A DNA stretch of 64,000 bases from NCBI RefSeq assembly GCF_035046485.1, contig NC_085137.1, positions 442,808,334 to 442,872,333 of the forward strand, read 5' to 3'. Each line of letters opens with the position of its first letter. Position 1 is the first letter of the stretch. The translations under genes and the position numbers were made by a program. The stretch is from Aedes albopictus. Taxonomy: Eukaryota; Arthropoda; Insecta; Diptera; Culicidae. Below the pieces are notes generated by a model, which was not told the DNA's origin, made no database searches, and was given only the letters and a program-made list of their open reading frames with translations. Shown in pieces: positions 8,891-19,589 of the stretch.

Positions 8891-11480
8891 GTAGGAAGAA
8901 CTCCTGATGAAAGGCCGTTTGTTACTTTGGTAGCAATCGCGAGAACGACACTGTAAGAAATCCTGACAAACCTGCAGTAATTATGGAAAATATATTTTAA
9001 AAATTCCTGAATAGCCTCTCGAAGTAATACCATAGAGAAACTCCGAGTTGAATCCCGAGAAAATCTCCAGGAATAAACGCTAAAATCTCAAGAGAAGACG
9101 TTGTGGAAAAAACGTCCTCAAAACTTTCAGCAGTGGCTCTGAAACAATCCCACCAAGAATTGTTGGATTAACGCTTTGGCAGATTCCGAGAAACCTCTAG
9201 GACAAATCCTGGAAGAAACTCTTGCAGAAAATATGAGAAATCTCAGCAGTAAACCGGAGATGTTCTTTGGATCTCTGGCTGGAATTCAGGGATAAACTAA
9301 TTGAGATCCCGGAAGGATTTCTGGAGGAAATTCTGGGGAGAGCTTCGGGAGGAATCTCGGAAAAAAATCACTGGAGAATTGCCGAGAGACGCTCTGGAAA
9401 AAACACCAAGAGAAATTTCTGAGAAAAATCCGAATAAGGTTGTTTGGAAACTCTAAGGAAACTTCTGAAGAAATCACTCGAAATCGGCTGGAAGATATTT
9501 TGGGAGGAACTATTGGAATATTCTCTTGAAGAACTCCTGAAGAAAGGCTGCCAGAAACTTTGGTGGCGATCGCGGAAGGAACACTGAAAAACAAAATTTC
9601 GATAAATCTACAGCAATTACGAGGAATATCTTTTGAAATCTCTGCATGAGCACATCAAAAACATCATTGAGAAACTCCAAGTAAAATCCCGAGAAAACCT
9701 ACAGGAGGAAATACTAAAGCCTCAGAAGGAATCCTCAGAGAATTTTTGAGAGAAACGCTCTGGAAAATCCCACCGAGGAACTATGGGAATAACGCTTTGG
9801 CAGATCCTGCAAAACCGCTAAGACAAACTTTGGAAGAAACTCGTGGAGAAATTTCGCGAGAAAAACTTGCAAATACGAGAAACCCACTGATAAAAAATCT
9901 CCCTCCCAATCCGTTGCGGAAATATTTGCAGAAACACCGAGTGAAATGCTAGGAGAACCTCTGAAAGAAATCCTGGGATGAACTCCTTGAGACAATCCCA
10001 GAGAAACTTCAAGTAAAACTCCGAGGAATTGAAGCTTCTGGAAAATAAAAAAAAGGAAAACTCCTGCAAAAATTTCAGGAGAGCCTTCAGGAAAAAAAAC
10101 ACTGGAAATTCTCCTGAAGGAAATCCTTAAAAAAAACTTCGAGAGAAGCTGCTGGAAAAATCCGAAATTCCAGAAGATGGTCTGAAGAAATCCCGCGAAA
10201 ATTTCTGGCAAATATCCTGACCAGAACTATGGAAATAATCTCAAGAAGGACTCCTGCAGAAACTTTGTGAAATTTTTGGTGGAAATTGTGGGAGGAACAC
10301 TGAGAGAAATTCCGAGATACCTCAAAGAGAAGTTGTATAAGGAACTCCGGGAGAAGTCTTACGAGAAACTCTTGGAGCTGCTACGAAAAACCTCTAAAAC
10401 AATCTCTTGAGGAACTCCGTCGAAAAGCCAGGGAGAAACACCCAGTGACATTACGGGAGTAAAACTTGTGGAAGCGAAAGCCGAAATTCATGCAGAAATC
10501 CCGGGATAACCTCCAAGGAGAAACACTGGGAAACTCCTGGAGGCTTTCCGAGAGAATCCTCTGCGATAAACGCCTAGAAAACTTCCGGGAGCAGCTCTGG
10601 AGACATCCCACGAACATTTCTGGAAGATTTCCGGGAGGAACAACTGGCATGACCTCAAGAAAAGTTCCTGAAGAAATGCTTGAAGCATCTTTGATAGGAA
10701 TTACAGAAGCAACACCGGAAGAAATCACGGGATGCGTCTACCAGTAGTCTTGAATGGAACTCCGAAAGAAATCTCTCGAGGAACTCGTGAAAAAATCCCT
10801 CGCAGAACTTCTGCAGAAGTCCCGGGAGAAGTTTCGTGTGAGATCCCTGTGGATTTCCCTGAAATGAATCCTTTTTTGAGACTTGCATACGAATTTCAAG
10901 TAGACCCAAGTAATACACTTGTCACATAAGAGTTACGGCGGCGCAGGTTTTTGTTGCGCAGAAGTCATTGTCAAGTTAGTGTTTGTTAGAAGTAAGTCAC
11001 AGTGTAACAAAAACCTGCGCCGCCGTGACTCTTCTGTGACAAGTGTGTTACTTGGGGAACCTAACAAGGAACTCTTGGGGCAATCAGGGGATACTCTTTT
11101 TGAGCAGTTAAGGGAAGTTCTCATATTGAGGTAACTCCTGCAGAAATCCCTCGACGAGCTCTGAGTGCAATCCCAGCAGAATCACTAGGAGAAATTTAGG
11201 AATACTCCCTTGAGAAAACTTCAGACATATATCTCTGAACAAGTTCCTCGAGGAATTCCCGGAACAAAAAAAAATCCGGTATACCACAGACGAAATCCGG
11301 AAAAAAATGATGATTAGCAGAACTTCGGGGAGAAGTTGAGGAGTTCCTGGGAATTCAAAACAGAATTCCAAGAGAAATTCCGGAAGGAATCTTGCAATGC
11401 ACCCTGGAAAAAATCAAAGAGGAATTCTAGAAACAATTACAATTCTCTTTAAATATTATAGAGATTTTCAGCCTTGGGCT
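8890..11480. repeat. 2.6-kb degenerate minisatellite block
   Basis: Irregular short units of the GAAATTCCNGGAGGAA type, with words such as GAAACTCCTGCAGAAATC. Many overlapping ORFs on both strands (for example 158 aa at 9735-10211, minus) arise because the units rarely create stops. They show no domain and are not called as genes. A MITE is inserted at 10905-11056. Confidence 0.75.
10905..11056. mobile_element. 152-bp foldback MITE, CCCAAGTAA ends, 2-bp duplication
   Basis: The ends start CCCAAGTAATACACTTGTCA and, from the right, CCCAAGTAACACACTTGTCA. The arms match over about 50 bp and include GGCGGCGCAGGTTTTTGTT. The dinucleotide GA flanks both ends (10903-10904 and 11057-11058). The same termini occur at 59178-59313. 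Confidence 0.8.
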
Positions 11481-11504
11481 GGTTCATCTCTCAGTTCCCG
11501 AAAC

Positions 11505-11700
11505 CATTTCCAAATTGTTTTTCGTCACTGTTCAATTTTCACTTCGCCAGATTCACTTATCCAATTTACACTCCACATAAGCTCTGTGGCACTTCAAAGC
11601 TGGGTTTCTATGCTTCAGATTGCAGAAAAAGCTGTTCAATTAATCAAATCCAATGCTGTCGTGGTGAAATCAGAGCTGATTACTCAAGGTTTCCAAATTT
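11505..11700 (+). repeat. Right part of the split dispersed repeat (copy A)
   Basis: Continues the similarity to copy B (minus strand of 45297-45430): TTCAATTTTCACTTCGCCAG, ACACTCCACATAAGCTCT, GGCACTTCAAAG and AATCAAATCCAATGC all have counterparts there in the same order. Confidence 0.6.
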
Positions 11701-11779
11701 CAGACTTCACTGTTGTGTCTAATTAAGAATCATTCTGGGAAAATCCCACCATGCATTAGAATTTCACATTTTTTTTCTA

Positions 11780-13098
11780 CACGCAGAAAAATAAATTGTA
11801 AACACAATTAACCCTCTAATACCCAAATTTTTGATTTTGATCTAAATATCATTTTTCGTCATCTAAAATCGATTTAAACATGTTTTGGAAGATGATTCTT
11901 CTTAATTCTCGATTTCGTGAATTTCAGTTTTTGATTTTTCTAATTTTTATTTTTGAACATCCCCACAGTTTTATATTTTTCCTGGAAGCCTATTTGGGGT
12001 ACGGATTTTTTGAGATGAAAACATTTTGAGATTTTATGATTATTGTTAAAATATTTTTATTTTAAATTTTTTTCATAGTAAATTTTATTTTCCGTGTAAT
12101 TTTAAGGAAAATAATTTTAGAGTGTATTCGATTCCCTTAAACTATAAAACTAAGATAGAATGATTTGGGAAAAATTAAAAATATGTTATTTGTAGCGATT
12201 CAATACAAAATAAACAATGACTTCTAGAAGGTGACTAAAACATCAATTTTTCAATGATTTAAAAAAAATGTAAATACGCTTTAAAATACACCAAAAACTA
12301 TTTTGAGATATACAAAACATTCCTAAATATCAGCCAAAAATATAAAAATTTTGGTTTTCCACGAAACAAAAATTACAAAAATGCTCAAACTATACCCCGT
12401 CTAAAGGCGGGGTTGGGTATTAGAGGGTTAAATTTTAGTTCAAATCGACCGATTTTTTAGTTTACTATAGAGACAAACTGATTTCTAGTTTAAACTGAAC
12501 TGTTCTATTGTTGGATAATACAAATATTTTCATTGGCCGAAATTTTTGACAGTTTGTTAAAACAAACAGAGATATGGTATTTTCAACATGAAACAATGGA
12601 TTGATTCAAACGACTGCAATTTTGCCACTAACAAACCCGGATTGTGATTGTGTTGGTGACGGCAGCAACTGCGGCAGCTCGGAAATCTATTTTTAGACCG
12701 TCGGTAAGCGGATAGGTAGGAGATCGACTAAAAAAAAACAAAAAAGACGAAACAGATCAACTTTTTGTGGATGCTGTCGTGAGTACCTGCGCGTTATCCA
12801 TCACGGCCAAAGCTGCACTTGAAAGTTGGCGTGATGGATTTGCTGCACCTTCTTCGTTGTGGCGATGTTGGGGTAAGCATTTTATAGATGTGTGAGTGCT
12901 TTCGGAACCATGTTTATGGTTTTTATTTTGTTGAAACAAATGAAATTTTTGACATTATATAAAATGATGGTAATCGGTTGTTTTTATCGATAAACTCTAA
13001 ATGAAAACAATTAAATATAACTTTGGAACAAGTAAATTCTCAGTTTGAAAATCAACCATGCGTTTTATTGTTTTAAACAAGCGTCATTTTTCTGCGTG
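11780..13098. mobile_element. 1.3-kb TIR element, CACGCAGAAAAAT ends, TA duplication
   Basis: CACGCAGAAAAAT at 11780 is repeated inverted as ATTTTTCTGCGTG ending at 13098. TA lies outside both ends (11778-11779 and 13099-13100). No transposase frame remains. The TA sites fit a Tc1/mariner-type non-autonomous element. A second element (11812-12427) is nested inside it. Confidence 0.75.
11812..12427. mobile_element. 616-bp piggyBac-type MITE nested in the TIR element
   Basis: Ends are CCCTCTAATACCCAA and its inverted copy TTGGGTATTAGAGGG, flanked by TTAA at 11808-11811 and 12428-12431. CCC-starting termini with TTAA target sites are the hallmark of piggyBac-type transposition. The interior is AT-rich and non-coding. 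Confidence 0.78.
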
Positions 13099-13109
13099 TA
13101 TAACTATCG

Positions 13110-13680
13110 TGGAAGTGATATTCTTGCTGGAATTGCTTTTATAAATTCAGCATGAATTCTTCTTAAAATTCCATGAAAATTCTCCACGATTACTTGCACG
13201 GGCACCGTCAGAAATTCCATCGGTGATTCTTCAGGAATTTTCAAAATTTTCCTGGAATTTTTGCAGAGAGAAGACTTTCACAGGGTTTTGGATAATAATT
13301 TGGGTAAGAATACCTCATGAAAGATATACATATTTTAAGCATTTTTGTAGAACATTTCGATATTCTAAAAAAAAATCGGTTAGGGGTTTCGCCAGGGCTG
13401 GTAAAAGGTCCATTTTTTAACAATTTTCCAATTAAATTTATTAAAAAACATACATGTACTCTTTTTTATTTCTATAGGAAAAAAAATATATTTGAAATTT
13501 TTATTTTTATTTAATTGAAAAAAGGTCTTTTTTCAAAAATTGCTCTGGCGGAACCTCTAAACGTTTTTTTTAGAAAATCGATATGTTCTACAAAAAAGCT
13601 GCAAATATACGTATATTTCATTTAAGAGTTGACTTTTCGAACATCGATTTTTTGTTGGGACAGCCTAATGTACACATTTG
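13110..13680. repeat. Degenerate minisatellite and a foldback repeat
   Basis: 13120-13270 is degenerate GAATTTTC minisatellite. From about 13320 the word TTTTTGTAGAACATTTCGAT and the following A-run are repeated inverted near 13565-13610 (ATCGATATGTTCTACAAAAA), so 13300-13670 is a foldback. No coding region. Confidence 0.5.
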
Positions 13681-13689
13681 CTAGTACGT

Positions 13690-14075
13690 GGGAAATTGAG
13701 GGATAAAATTGTGAAAAAAATCATGTTGGTGGGAGTCGAACCCACGACTCTTTTTTAACAATTCCATCGCTCTTTCGGCTTAGATGCCAACCTTTCAACA
13801 CGCTTGCGGTTATGTCTTCTAATTAATATACAAGCGAGAGCGAATTGTTTTGATAGTATCAAGACTCACTCTTGCACTCCACATACCTAACGAGTGTACA
13901 TGGTGTGAGCTCGGAGTCAGTTTGGCTTCCTATCCCACTGAATCGTTGCCTGTTCTGTGGCTCAGTTGGTTAAAGCGCCGTAAAGCAAATGCGTAGTCGT
14001 GGGTTCGAATCTCATAAGAGAGGATTTTTTTTTTCACAATTCCATCTCTCAATTTGACAATTAATCAACATCCTG
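13690..14075. mobile_element. Inverted pair of tRNA-like SINE units
   Basis: On the plus strand at 13958-14020 there is an A-box-like TGGCTCAGTTGG and a B box GGGTTCGAATC. On the minus strand at 13733-13800 there is a matching B box (GTGGGTTCGACTCCC) and an upstream half. Both tRNA-like heads are followed outward by the same tail, GATTTTTTTTTCACAATT then TCAATTT, so the unit has inverted ends near 13693 and 14060. These look like two SINE copies in opposite orientation, or one composite element. They are not functional tRNAs: no complete cloverleaf can be drawn. Confidence 0.5.
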
Positions 14076-14129
14076 TGTCTTCTAAGTTTTATTTGTTTTC
14101 CCAAATCGGCAAAAAAATCGTATCCATGC

Positions 14130-14560
14130 ATTTCCTTGAAAATTGATCCAGAAATTACTTCAGGAATTTTCCTTGGGACTTCTTCAGGAGTTTCTCACGA
14201 AATTTCCCAAAAGGTTTACCTTGAAATTGGTGTAATGGTTTCATCAGAAATTTCTTAAGTTTTTGCTCCTGGTATTCCTCGAAAGACTTTTCAGGAAATT
14301 TCTTCAAGGATTGCTGCACAGGGTCATGATTGTATTTCTTCATGTATCTCTGCTATTTAACATTTTTAATAGAATTTTTCCAGAAATATTATGAGAGTTT
14401 TCTCAAGCAATCCTTATGGAAATTTTTATGGGGGTTTCCAGGTATTCCTCCAAACGTTTCTTCAAAAAATGCAATTCCAAGAGAAATTTATCTCAAAGAT
14501 ACGGACCCTTATTTCAGGAATTCTTTCACAAATTCCACCAGAGTTTTCTTGTATATATGT
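14130..14560. repeat. Degenerate minisatellite
   Basis: GGAATTTTCCTTGGGACTTC-like units, same family as the other blocks. Confidence 0.55.
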
Positions 14561-14562
14561 TT

Positions 14563-15390
14563 TACTGAGTAACGCTTCCAACCGCAGCTACTGGAACAAT
14601 CTAAAGTCTACTAGCTTATTATAAGCCTTTGCGACATTGAGGGTCGTCCAAGCTGTTCTATAATGAAGTCTTTCAAATCTGCAAGAAAAACTTTGTGTGT
14701 TTTCGCCATAAATAAAAGAATTGCATAATCTGCTGGGATCCGCGAAGCTTTTGAAATCACAAATGTCATTTAGAGACACTACAGCGATATTCCAGGTCAG
14801 CCAAACTACCTTCGAGTTCAGAGCTTCAGGTCTACACTCGTAACAGTATCCATATCTGTTATACTGAGTAACGCTGCATAATCAACCGCAGTTACTGGAG
14901 CAATCTGAAGTCTACTTTTTTATAATAAACCTTTGGGATATTCAGGGTCGTCCAAACTGTTCTAAAATGAAGTCCTTCGAATCTACAAGAATGACTTTAT
15001 AAGTTTTCGCTATAAATAATAGCATTGTATAATATGCTGGGATCCGTGAAGCTCTTGAAATCACAAATGTCATTAAGAGACACTATGGGAATGTTCAAGG
15101 TCAGCCAAACTATCTTTTAGTACAGAACTTCAGGTCTACACCCGTAACATCAGCTATATCTGACATACTGAGTAACGTTTCATAATCAATCGTGGTGACT
15201 GGCCCAATCTGAAGTCTACTACATATTATTATGAAGCTTTGGGACATTGAGGGTCGTCCAAACTATCCTGAAGTTTAGCTCTTGATAGTAACAGTCGTTA
15301 TTCTCACAATGAACTTTAAACTGTAATCTGTAATCCCCCTGGCATAACATGAATCATTTCAAGACAGTTTTGAGATAATCCAGATCTACA
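14563..15390. repeat. Tandem repeat, about 300-bp unit, about 2.7 copies
   Basis: The word TACTGAGTAACG recurs at 14563, 14872 and 15166, each time followed by GTCTACT, a GAGGGTCGTCCAA(A/G)CT block and a CTTCAGGTCTACAC block. Confidence 0.7.
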
Positions 15391-15559
15391 ACACTACTCC
15401 GGAGACCATAGCTTCAGGTCTACACTCGTGATAATAGCTTTTGCCACTACGTTAAGTAGGGTCACATATTCCAATGTACTTACCAAAGCACTTAGAGGAA
15501 CAATATGCATTGTTATATATATTAGGGATATTATGGGCTTCCATACAGTTATGAATCTT

Positions 15560-16145
15560 AGTTGATAAAAACAACCACTGCAACTTTCGGAGGACTTACT
15601 GGACATGATAGATTACAAATCGTAGCTTTTAATGGAAGAATTTACCGTTACACCCGCAGATTTTAGGGTCTAAACTCAAGAACAGTTTGGATGACCTAGG
15701 ATATCCCGACTGATCTGATATTGTCTATTGTCCTTTCAGAAGACTTACTGGGCATGATAGATTACAAATTATAGCTTTGTATAATGAAAGAAATTGCCGT
15801 TACACCCGTAGACTTTAGGATCTAATCTCAAGAATAGTTTGGATGACCTAGGATATCCCGACTGATCTGGTACTGTTTATTGAACTTTCAAAAGACTTAC
15901 TGGACATGATACATTACAAAACGTAGCATTATATAATGAAAGAAGTTACCGTTACACCCGTAGACTTAAGGATCTAAGCTCAAGATCAGTTTGGATGACC
16001 TAGGATATTCCGACTGATCTGATACTGTCTGTTGAACCTTCAGAAGACTTACTGGGCAAGATAGATCACAATTCGTAGCTTTGTATAATGAAAGAAGTTG
16101 TCGTTACACCCATAGACTTAAGGATCGAAACTCCGTATATTCAGA
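15560..16145. repeat. Tandem repeat, about 150-bp unit, 4 copies
   Basis: GACTTACTGG-type anchors lie at 15593, 15742, 15894 and 16046. Each unit has CGTTACACCCGTAGACTT and AGTTTGGATGACCTAGGATA. A further fragment flanks the LINE at 45015-45065. Confidence 0.75.
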
Positions 16146-16690
16146 AGAAAATGTTCCTCATAATATTCTACCGTTTTTATGCTATTGACCACTAAAACCA
16201 CAGAAAAACGTAGGAAAAATTTCATAATAACGGTTGGAAAAATTTCGGTTTCAGAGGGTTACGGGGGTTTCGGAGGCATTTCAGGTAGTTTCAGAGTACT
16301 TTTGGCTGATTTCAGAGGCGTTTTTGGAGAATCTCAGGTGCATTACATATCAACATTGGCAAGTAAAGAAGTTGTACCCTCTAGAATTTGAAGTCTGAAC
16401 TTTTTCATTACCATTGATGATATAAAATATTACGTTTGAATGCAGACTTTTTTTTCTTCCTGTTCGGGTCCATCACTGCGACCAGTTATTAGACCTATAG
16501 TTACATTACCCGTGTCCTTAGTGTAGTGCATGTTGCATTGCTCCATTGCAAATTAAGGGTAATACGATATCGATTGTTCCACAGTTTTTGTTTTGTTTTC
16601 TACAGGAGGTTGAAGATTCTACAGGAGCTATACAATTTATTAATAAGATCGCACTATTTACACTACTTAATCCCCGAATGGTTTCGAGAC
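16146..16690. other. Mostly unassigned sequence, with one 135-bp-repeat fragment
   Basis: 16255-16345 resembles the GTTTCAGAGGCGTTTT repeats of the 47-kb and 51-kb arrays. 16440-16690 shows no repeat and no convincing gene. The short ORFs on both strands have no domain. Confidence 0.35.
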
Positions 16691-18480
16691 GAATCACCGA
16701 CGAAATTCCAGGAGGAGCATTATAGAAACTCCTGGAGGAATCCATAAAGATACTTCTCGACTAATCCCTGCAGGAACTGTTGTATGTAACCTTGAAGGAA
16801 TTTCTGCAGGAATGTCTGGTGGTTCAAGAATCTCACTTAGAGAGAACTCTTCAAAAACATCTTAATCCCAAATTGGAATTTTCGAGGAATTTCAGAATGA
16901 ATTCCTGGAATAGTTTCCGAAGGAACTCCAGGAGGATTGCTCAAAAGAATTCCAGCAAGAATCCTCAAAGAAATTCCAGCAGGAATCCCCAAAGGATTTT
17001 CAGCAAAAATTCTCAAAGGAATTTCAGTAGGAATTGTCAAGGAAATACGATAAAGAATCTCCAAAGGATTTCTAGGAGGAATTAACGAAAAATATCCAGA
17101 AGGAATCTCTGAAGCAATTCCAGGAAAAATCCGTAAGGGAATTCTAGGAGGAATTACAGGAAATATCCCTAAGGGATTTCCAGAAGCAATCTCTGAGGGA
17201 ATTCCAGGAAAATCGCTAAGGGAATTCTAGGAGGAATTCCAAGAATTCCCGAAAGAATTCAAGGAAAAATTCCGGAAGAAAATCTAGGAGGAATCCCCGA
17301 AGGAATTTTAAGAGGAATCCCCAAAAAAATTCCAAGAAAAAACTCCAAAGGAATTCCAGGATGAATTCCGATGAAGTTCTAAGAGGAGTTCTCGTAGATA
17401 GTACAGGAGAAAACCCTGAAGGAAGTCCAGGAGGAATCTTCGACGGAATATCAGGAGGAATCCCGGAGGAATTCCAATGTGGATCCCCGAAGAAATCCCA
17501 GGAGAAATCGAAAAAAAAAACAAAGAGAAATCACCAGGAATTCCAAAAGCAAACTTAGAAGTAACTCTGTGAGAAATTTGAAAATAAATCCCTGAAAGAA
17601 TTCTAGGAGGAATCTACGGAGGAATTCCAGGATGAATCCCCAAAGGAATTCCAGAAGCAATTCCCGAAAGAATTCCAGGAGGAACCTCCGAAGAAATTAC
17701 AGGAGAAATCCCAGCAAGAATCCGAGGGGAAACCACCAAAAGAGTTTCGGGAGGAATCTCCGAAGGATTTATAAGCGGAATCCTCGATGGATTTTGAAAA
17801 GGAAACCGCGAATTTCAAGACGAATCCACATTGGCAGTTCAGGAGAAATCCCCGAAGGAATTCCAGAAGAAATTCCCGAAGGAATTCTAGGAGGAATCCC
17901 CGAAGGAATTCCAAGTGGAAGCCCCGAACGAATTTCAGAAGAAATCGTGGTGGAATTCCATGAGGAATACCTGAAGAAATTCCAGCTGGAATCTCCGAAG
18001 AAATTCTAAGAGGAATTACCAAAGGAATACCAGGAGCAAACCCCGACTGAATTCCAGGAAGAATCCACGATGAAATATCACGAGGAACCCCCGAAAGAAT
18101 TTCGGGAGAAATCCATGAAGGAAGTCCTGAAGGAATCTCCGAAGGAAGTCCAGGAGGAATCCCCGAAGGAATTCCGGGAGAAATTCCCGATGGAATTCTA
18201 GGAAGAACCACCGAAGGAATTACACATGGAAACCCCGATGGAATTCTAGAAGAAATCTCCGAAGAAATTCGTGATTCCTCTTCAAATTCCACGAGGAATC
18301 CCCGGAGGAATTACACAAGGAAACCACGAAGGAATTCCAGGAGAAACCCCTGGAGGAGTTCCATGAGGAATCCCCGAATCTACTGGAGATTCTTCTGATA
18401 GTTCCTCTACAGGTTCCTTCAATAGTTTTTCCTCTTATTCCTTCAAGGATTGCTTTGAATTTTTTCAAATGATATGGAAG
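16690..18480. repeat. Degenerate minisatellite, GGAATTCCAGGAGGAATCCC type
   Basis: Dense, diverged 12-24-bp units. Long frames on both strands (for example 229 aa at 17603-18292, minus) read as monotonous Ile/Pro/Ser/Gly or Arg/Asn/Ser periodic peptides and are by-products of the repeat. Confidence 0.8.
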
Positions 18481-18726
18481 CTAATTTATAAATTAATAAT
18501 TGTTACCAAATTGGCCATGAGGCATTAGGCGAGGTGCAAGAATAGATTCTATCAATGATCAGTGCTTGGATAGACGGGAATTAAAACATATATGCCGAAC
18601 TTCATAAGTTGAGCACACAATCGCAGATAACATTATCCATTGCAATTGCACTGTGAGTTGTCACGTTTGCCCTGATGTTTGCTCAGCTGCCTGCTGCCTG
18701 CTGCCCGTTGTAGACCTTGTCCCACC

Positions 18727-18760
18727 TGTGCCTCATCGTCATCGTCATCGTCATCGTCGT
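18727..18760 (+). repeat. TCATCG microsatellite
   Basis: Perfect CATCGT hexamer run in the region upstream of the small gene at 18896. Confidence 0.8.
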
Positions 18761-18794
18761 TGCCGACAACCTGCCACCATATCGATCACCATGC

Positions 18795-18802
18795 TATAAA
18801 TA
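18795..18802 (+). promoter_or_regulatory. Candidate TATA box (TATAAATA)
   Basis: TATAAATA lies 101 nt upstream of the ATG at 18896, which would place transcription start near 18825 and leave a 5' UTR of about 70 nt. No initiator motif is clear. Confidence 0.35.
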
Positions 18803-18895
18803 ATTTAGATTCCTTGGCGCGATCGCAAGGCAAAACCTCGACGTTCTTGACTGGAAGCCACCCGTGTAGTTGCTGTCGGTTGTGCCACCACAATA

Positions 18896-19389
18896 ATGGG
18901 AACGGCCGCGACAATCACCGTCGTAATTGGTTGCAACTTGTTGCTGATCATTGCGTTGATCATTGGGGTACGATTAGTAGACGATTGGAGTTTGTCGACG
19001 TCGCACACACCTAGATTCATAGGAAGCGAAAAAAAAACAATCAGAACTAATGTTTCATTCCTGAACGGTTCTAGCACATTGGTCAATGCCAGGGAGCACC
19101 CGTGGAGGTGGACTCCGACGGAGTCCGATCGTACCATGACGACATCCGAATCGTTCGTCTGATTCACTATCTGAGCTATCTGATTGATCATCTGGTGCGG
19201 ACTTACATAACCGATTGGGCGTTGACCAGTCCGAAGGAAGCGTCGGACTACTTCGAGGCGGCTCTGGTGGCCGGGAAACAGGACGAACCCAAAGTGGACG
19301 GAGGAAAAGCGTCGCCGTACCAGCCGGACCCAGCGAAGGCAGAACGCAGTGTGCAGGTGGTGGAGTCGGTTAGCAAGTCGAAGAAGTGA
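18896..19389 (+). CDS. Two-exon gene for a 122-aa single-pass membrane protein, function unknown
   Basis: Exon 1 (18896-18967) encodes 24 residues, almost all hydrophobic: MGTAATITVVIGCNLLLIIA then LIIG, a signal-anchor or membrane helix. A GTACGA donor follows directly; the intron (18968-19092, 125 nt) ends in ATGCCAG. Exon 2 (19093-19389) continues in phase 0 for 98 codons to a TGA. Its start is GAPVEVDSDGVRSYHDD; a second, moderately hydrophobic helix (IRIVRLIHYLSYLIDHLV) follows, and the tail is charged and Lys/Ser-rich, ending SVSKSKK. Third codon positions in exon 2 are GC-rich, unlike the surroundings, which supports real coding sequence. The gene occupies a 0.7-kb island between minisatellite blocks. 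I do not recognise the family. The first ATG after the TATA box was taken as start. The overlapping 225-aa minus-strand frame is treated as a shadow. Confidence 0.6.
18968..19092 (+). other. Intron of the small membrane-protein gene
   Basis: 125 nt, GTACGA...ATGCCAG, phase 0. Both exons stay in frame across it, whereas reading through meets frame disruption. The pyrimidine tract is weak. Confidence 0.55.
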
Positions 19390-19456
19390 AGAATGTTTTT
19401 TGGGGTACGGGATGCTAATTGATTGAAGCACACCTTTCTTGGTGGAAGACCTTGAA

Positions 19457-19462
19457 ATTAAA
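19457..19462 (+). terminator. Possible polyadenylation signal ATTAAA
   Basis: The common variant hexamer, 68 nt after the stop codon of the small gene and 130 nt before minisatellite begins. Confidence 0.3.
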
Positions 19463-19589
19463 ATTATTTGAAAGCTGCTCAAGTAACGGCCATAGATTAT
19501 GTTTGTTGAAGATGCGGAAGCTTATTATTATTTTTTTGCACACCTACTTTCCGAATTTTCGGAAGAATCGATCGATCGAATTTCAGGAG

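Noticed and set aside
13958..14020. Functional tRNA gene
   Set aside because: A and B boxes are present, but acceptor and anticodon stems do not form and an inverted sister copy has the same tail; SINE-like.
8890..18480. Many 60-230-aa ORFs in the degenerate minisatellite blocks
   Set aside because: They overlap on both strands and have periodic composition without domains; explained by the repeat units.
18805..19482. 225-aa minus-strand ORF
   Set aside because: Lies opposite the spliced plus-strand gene, whose exon 2 has coding-like third positions and proper splice sites; treated as a shadow.
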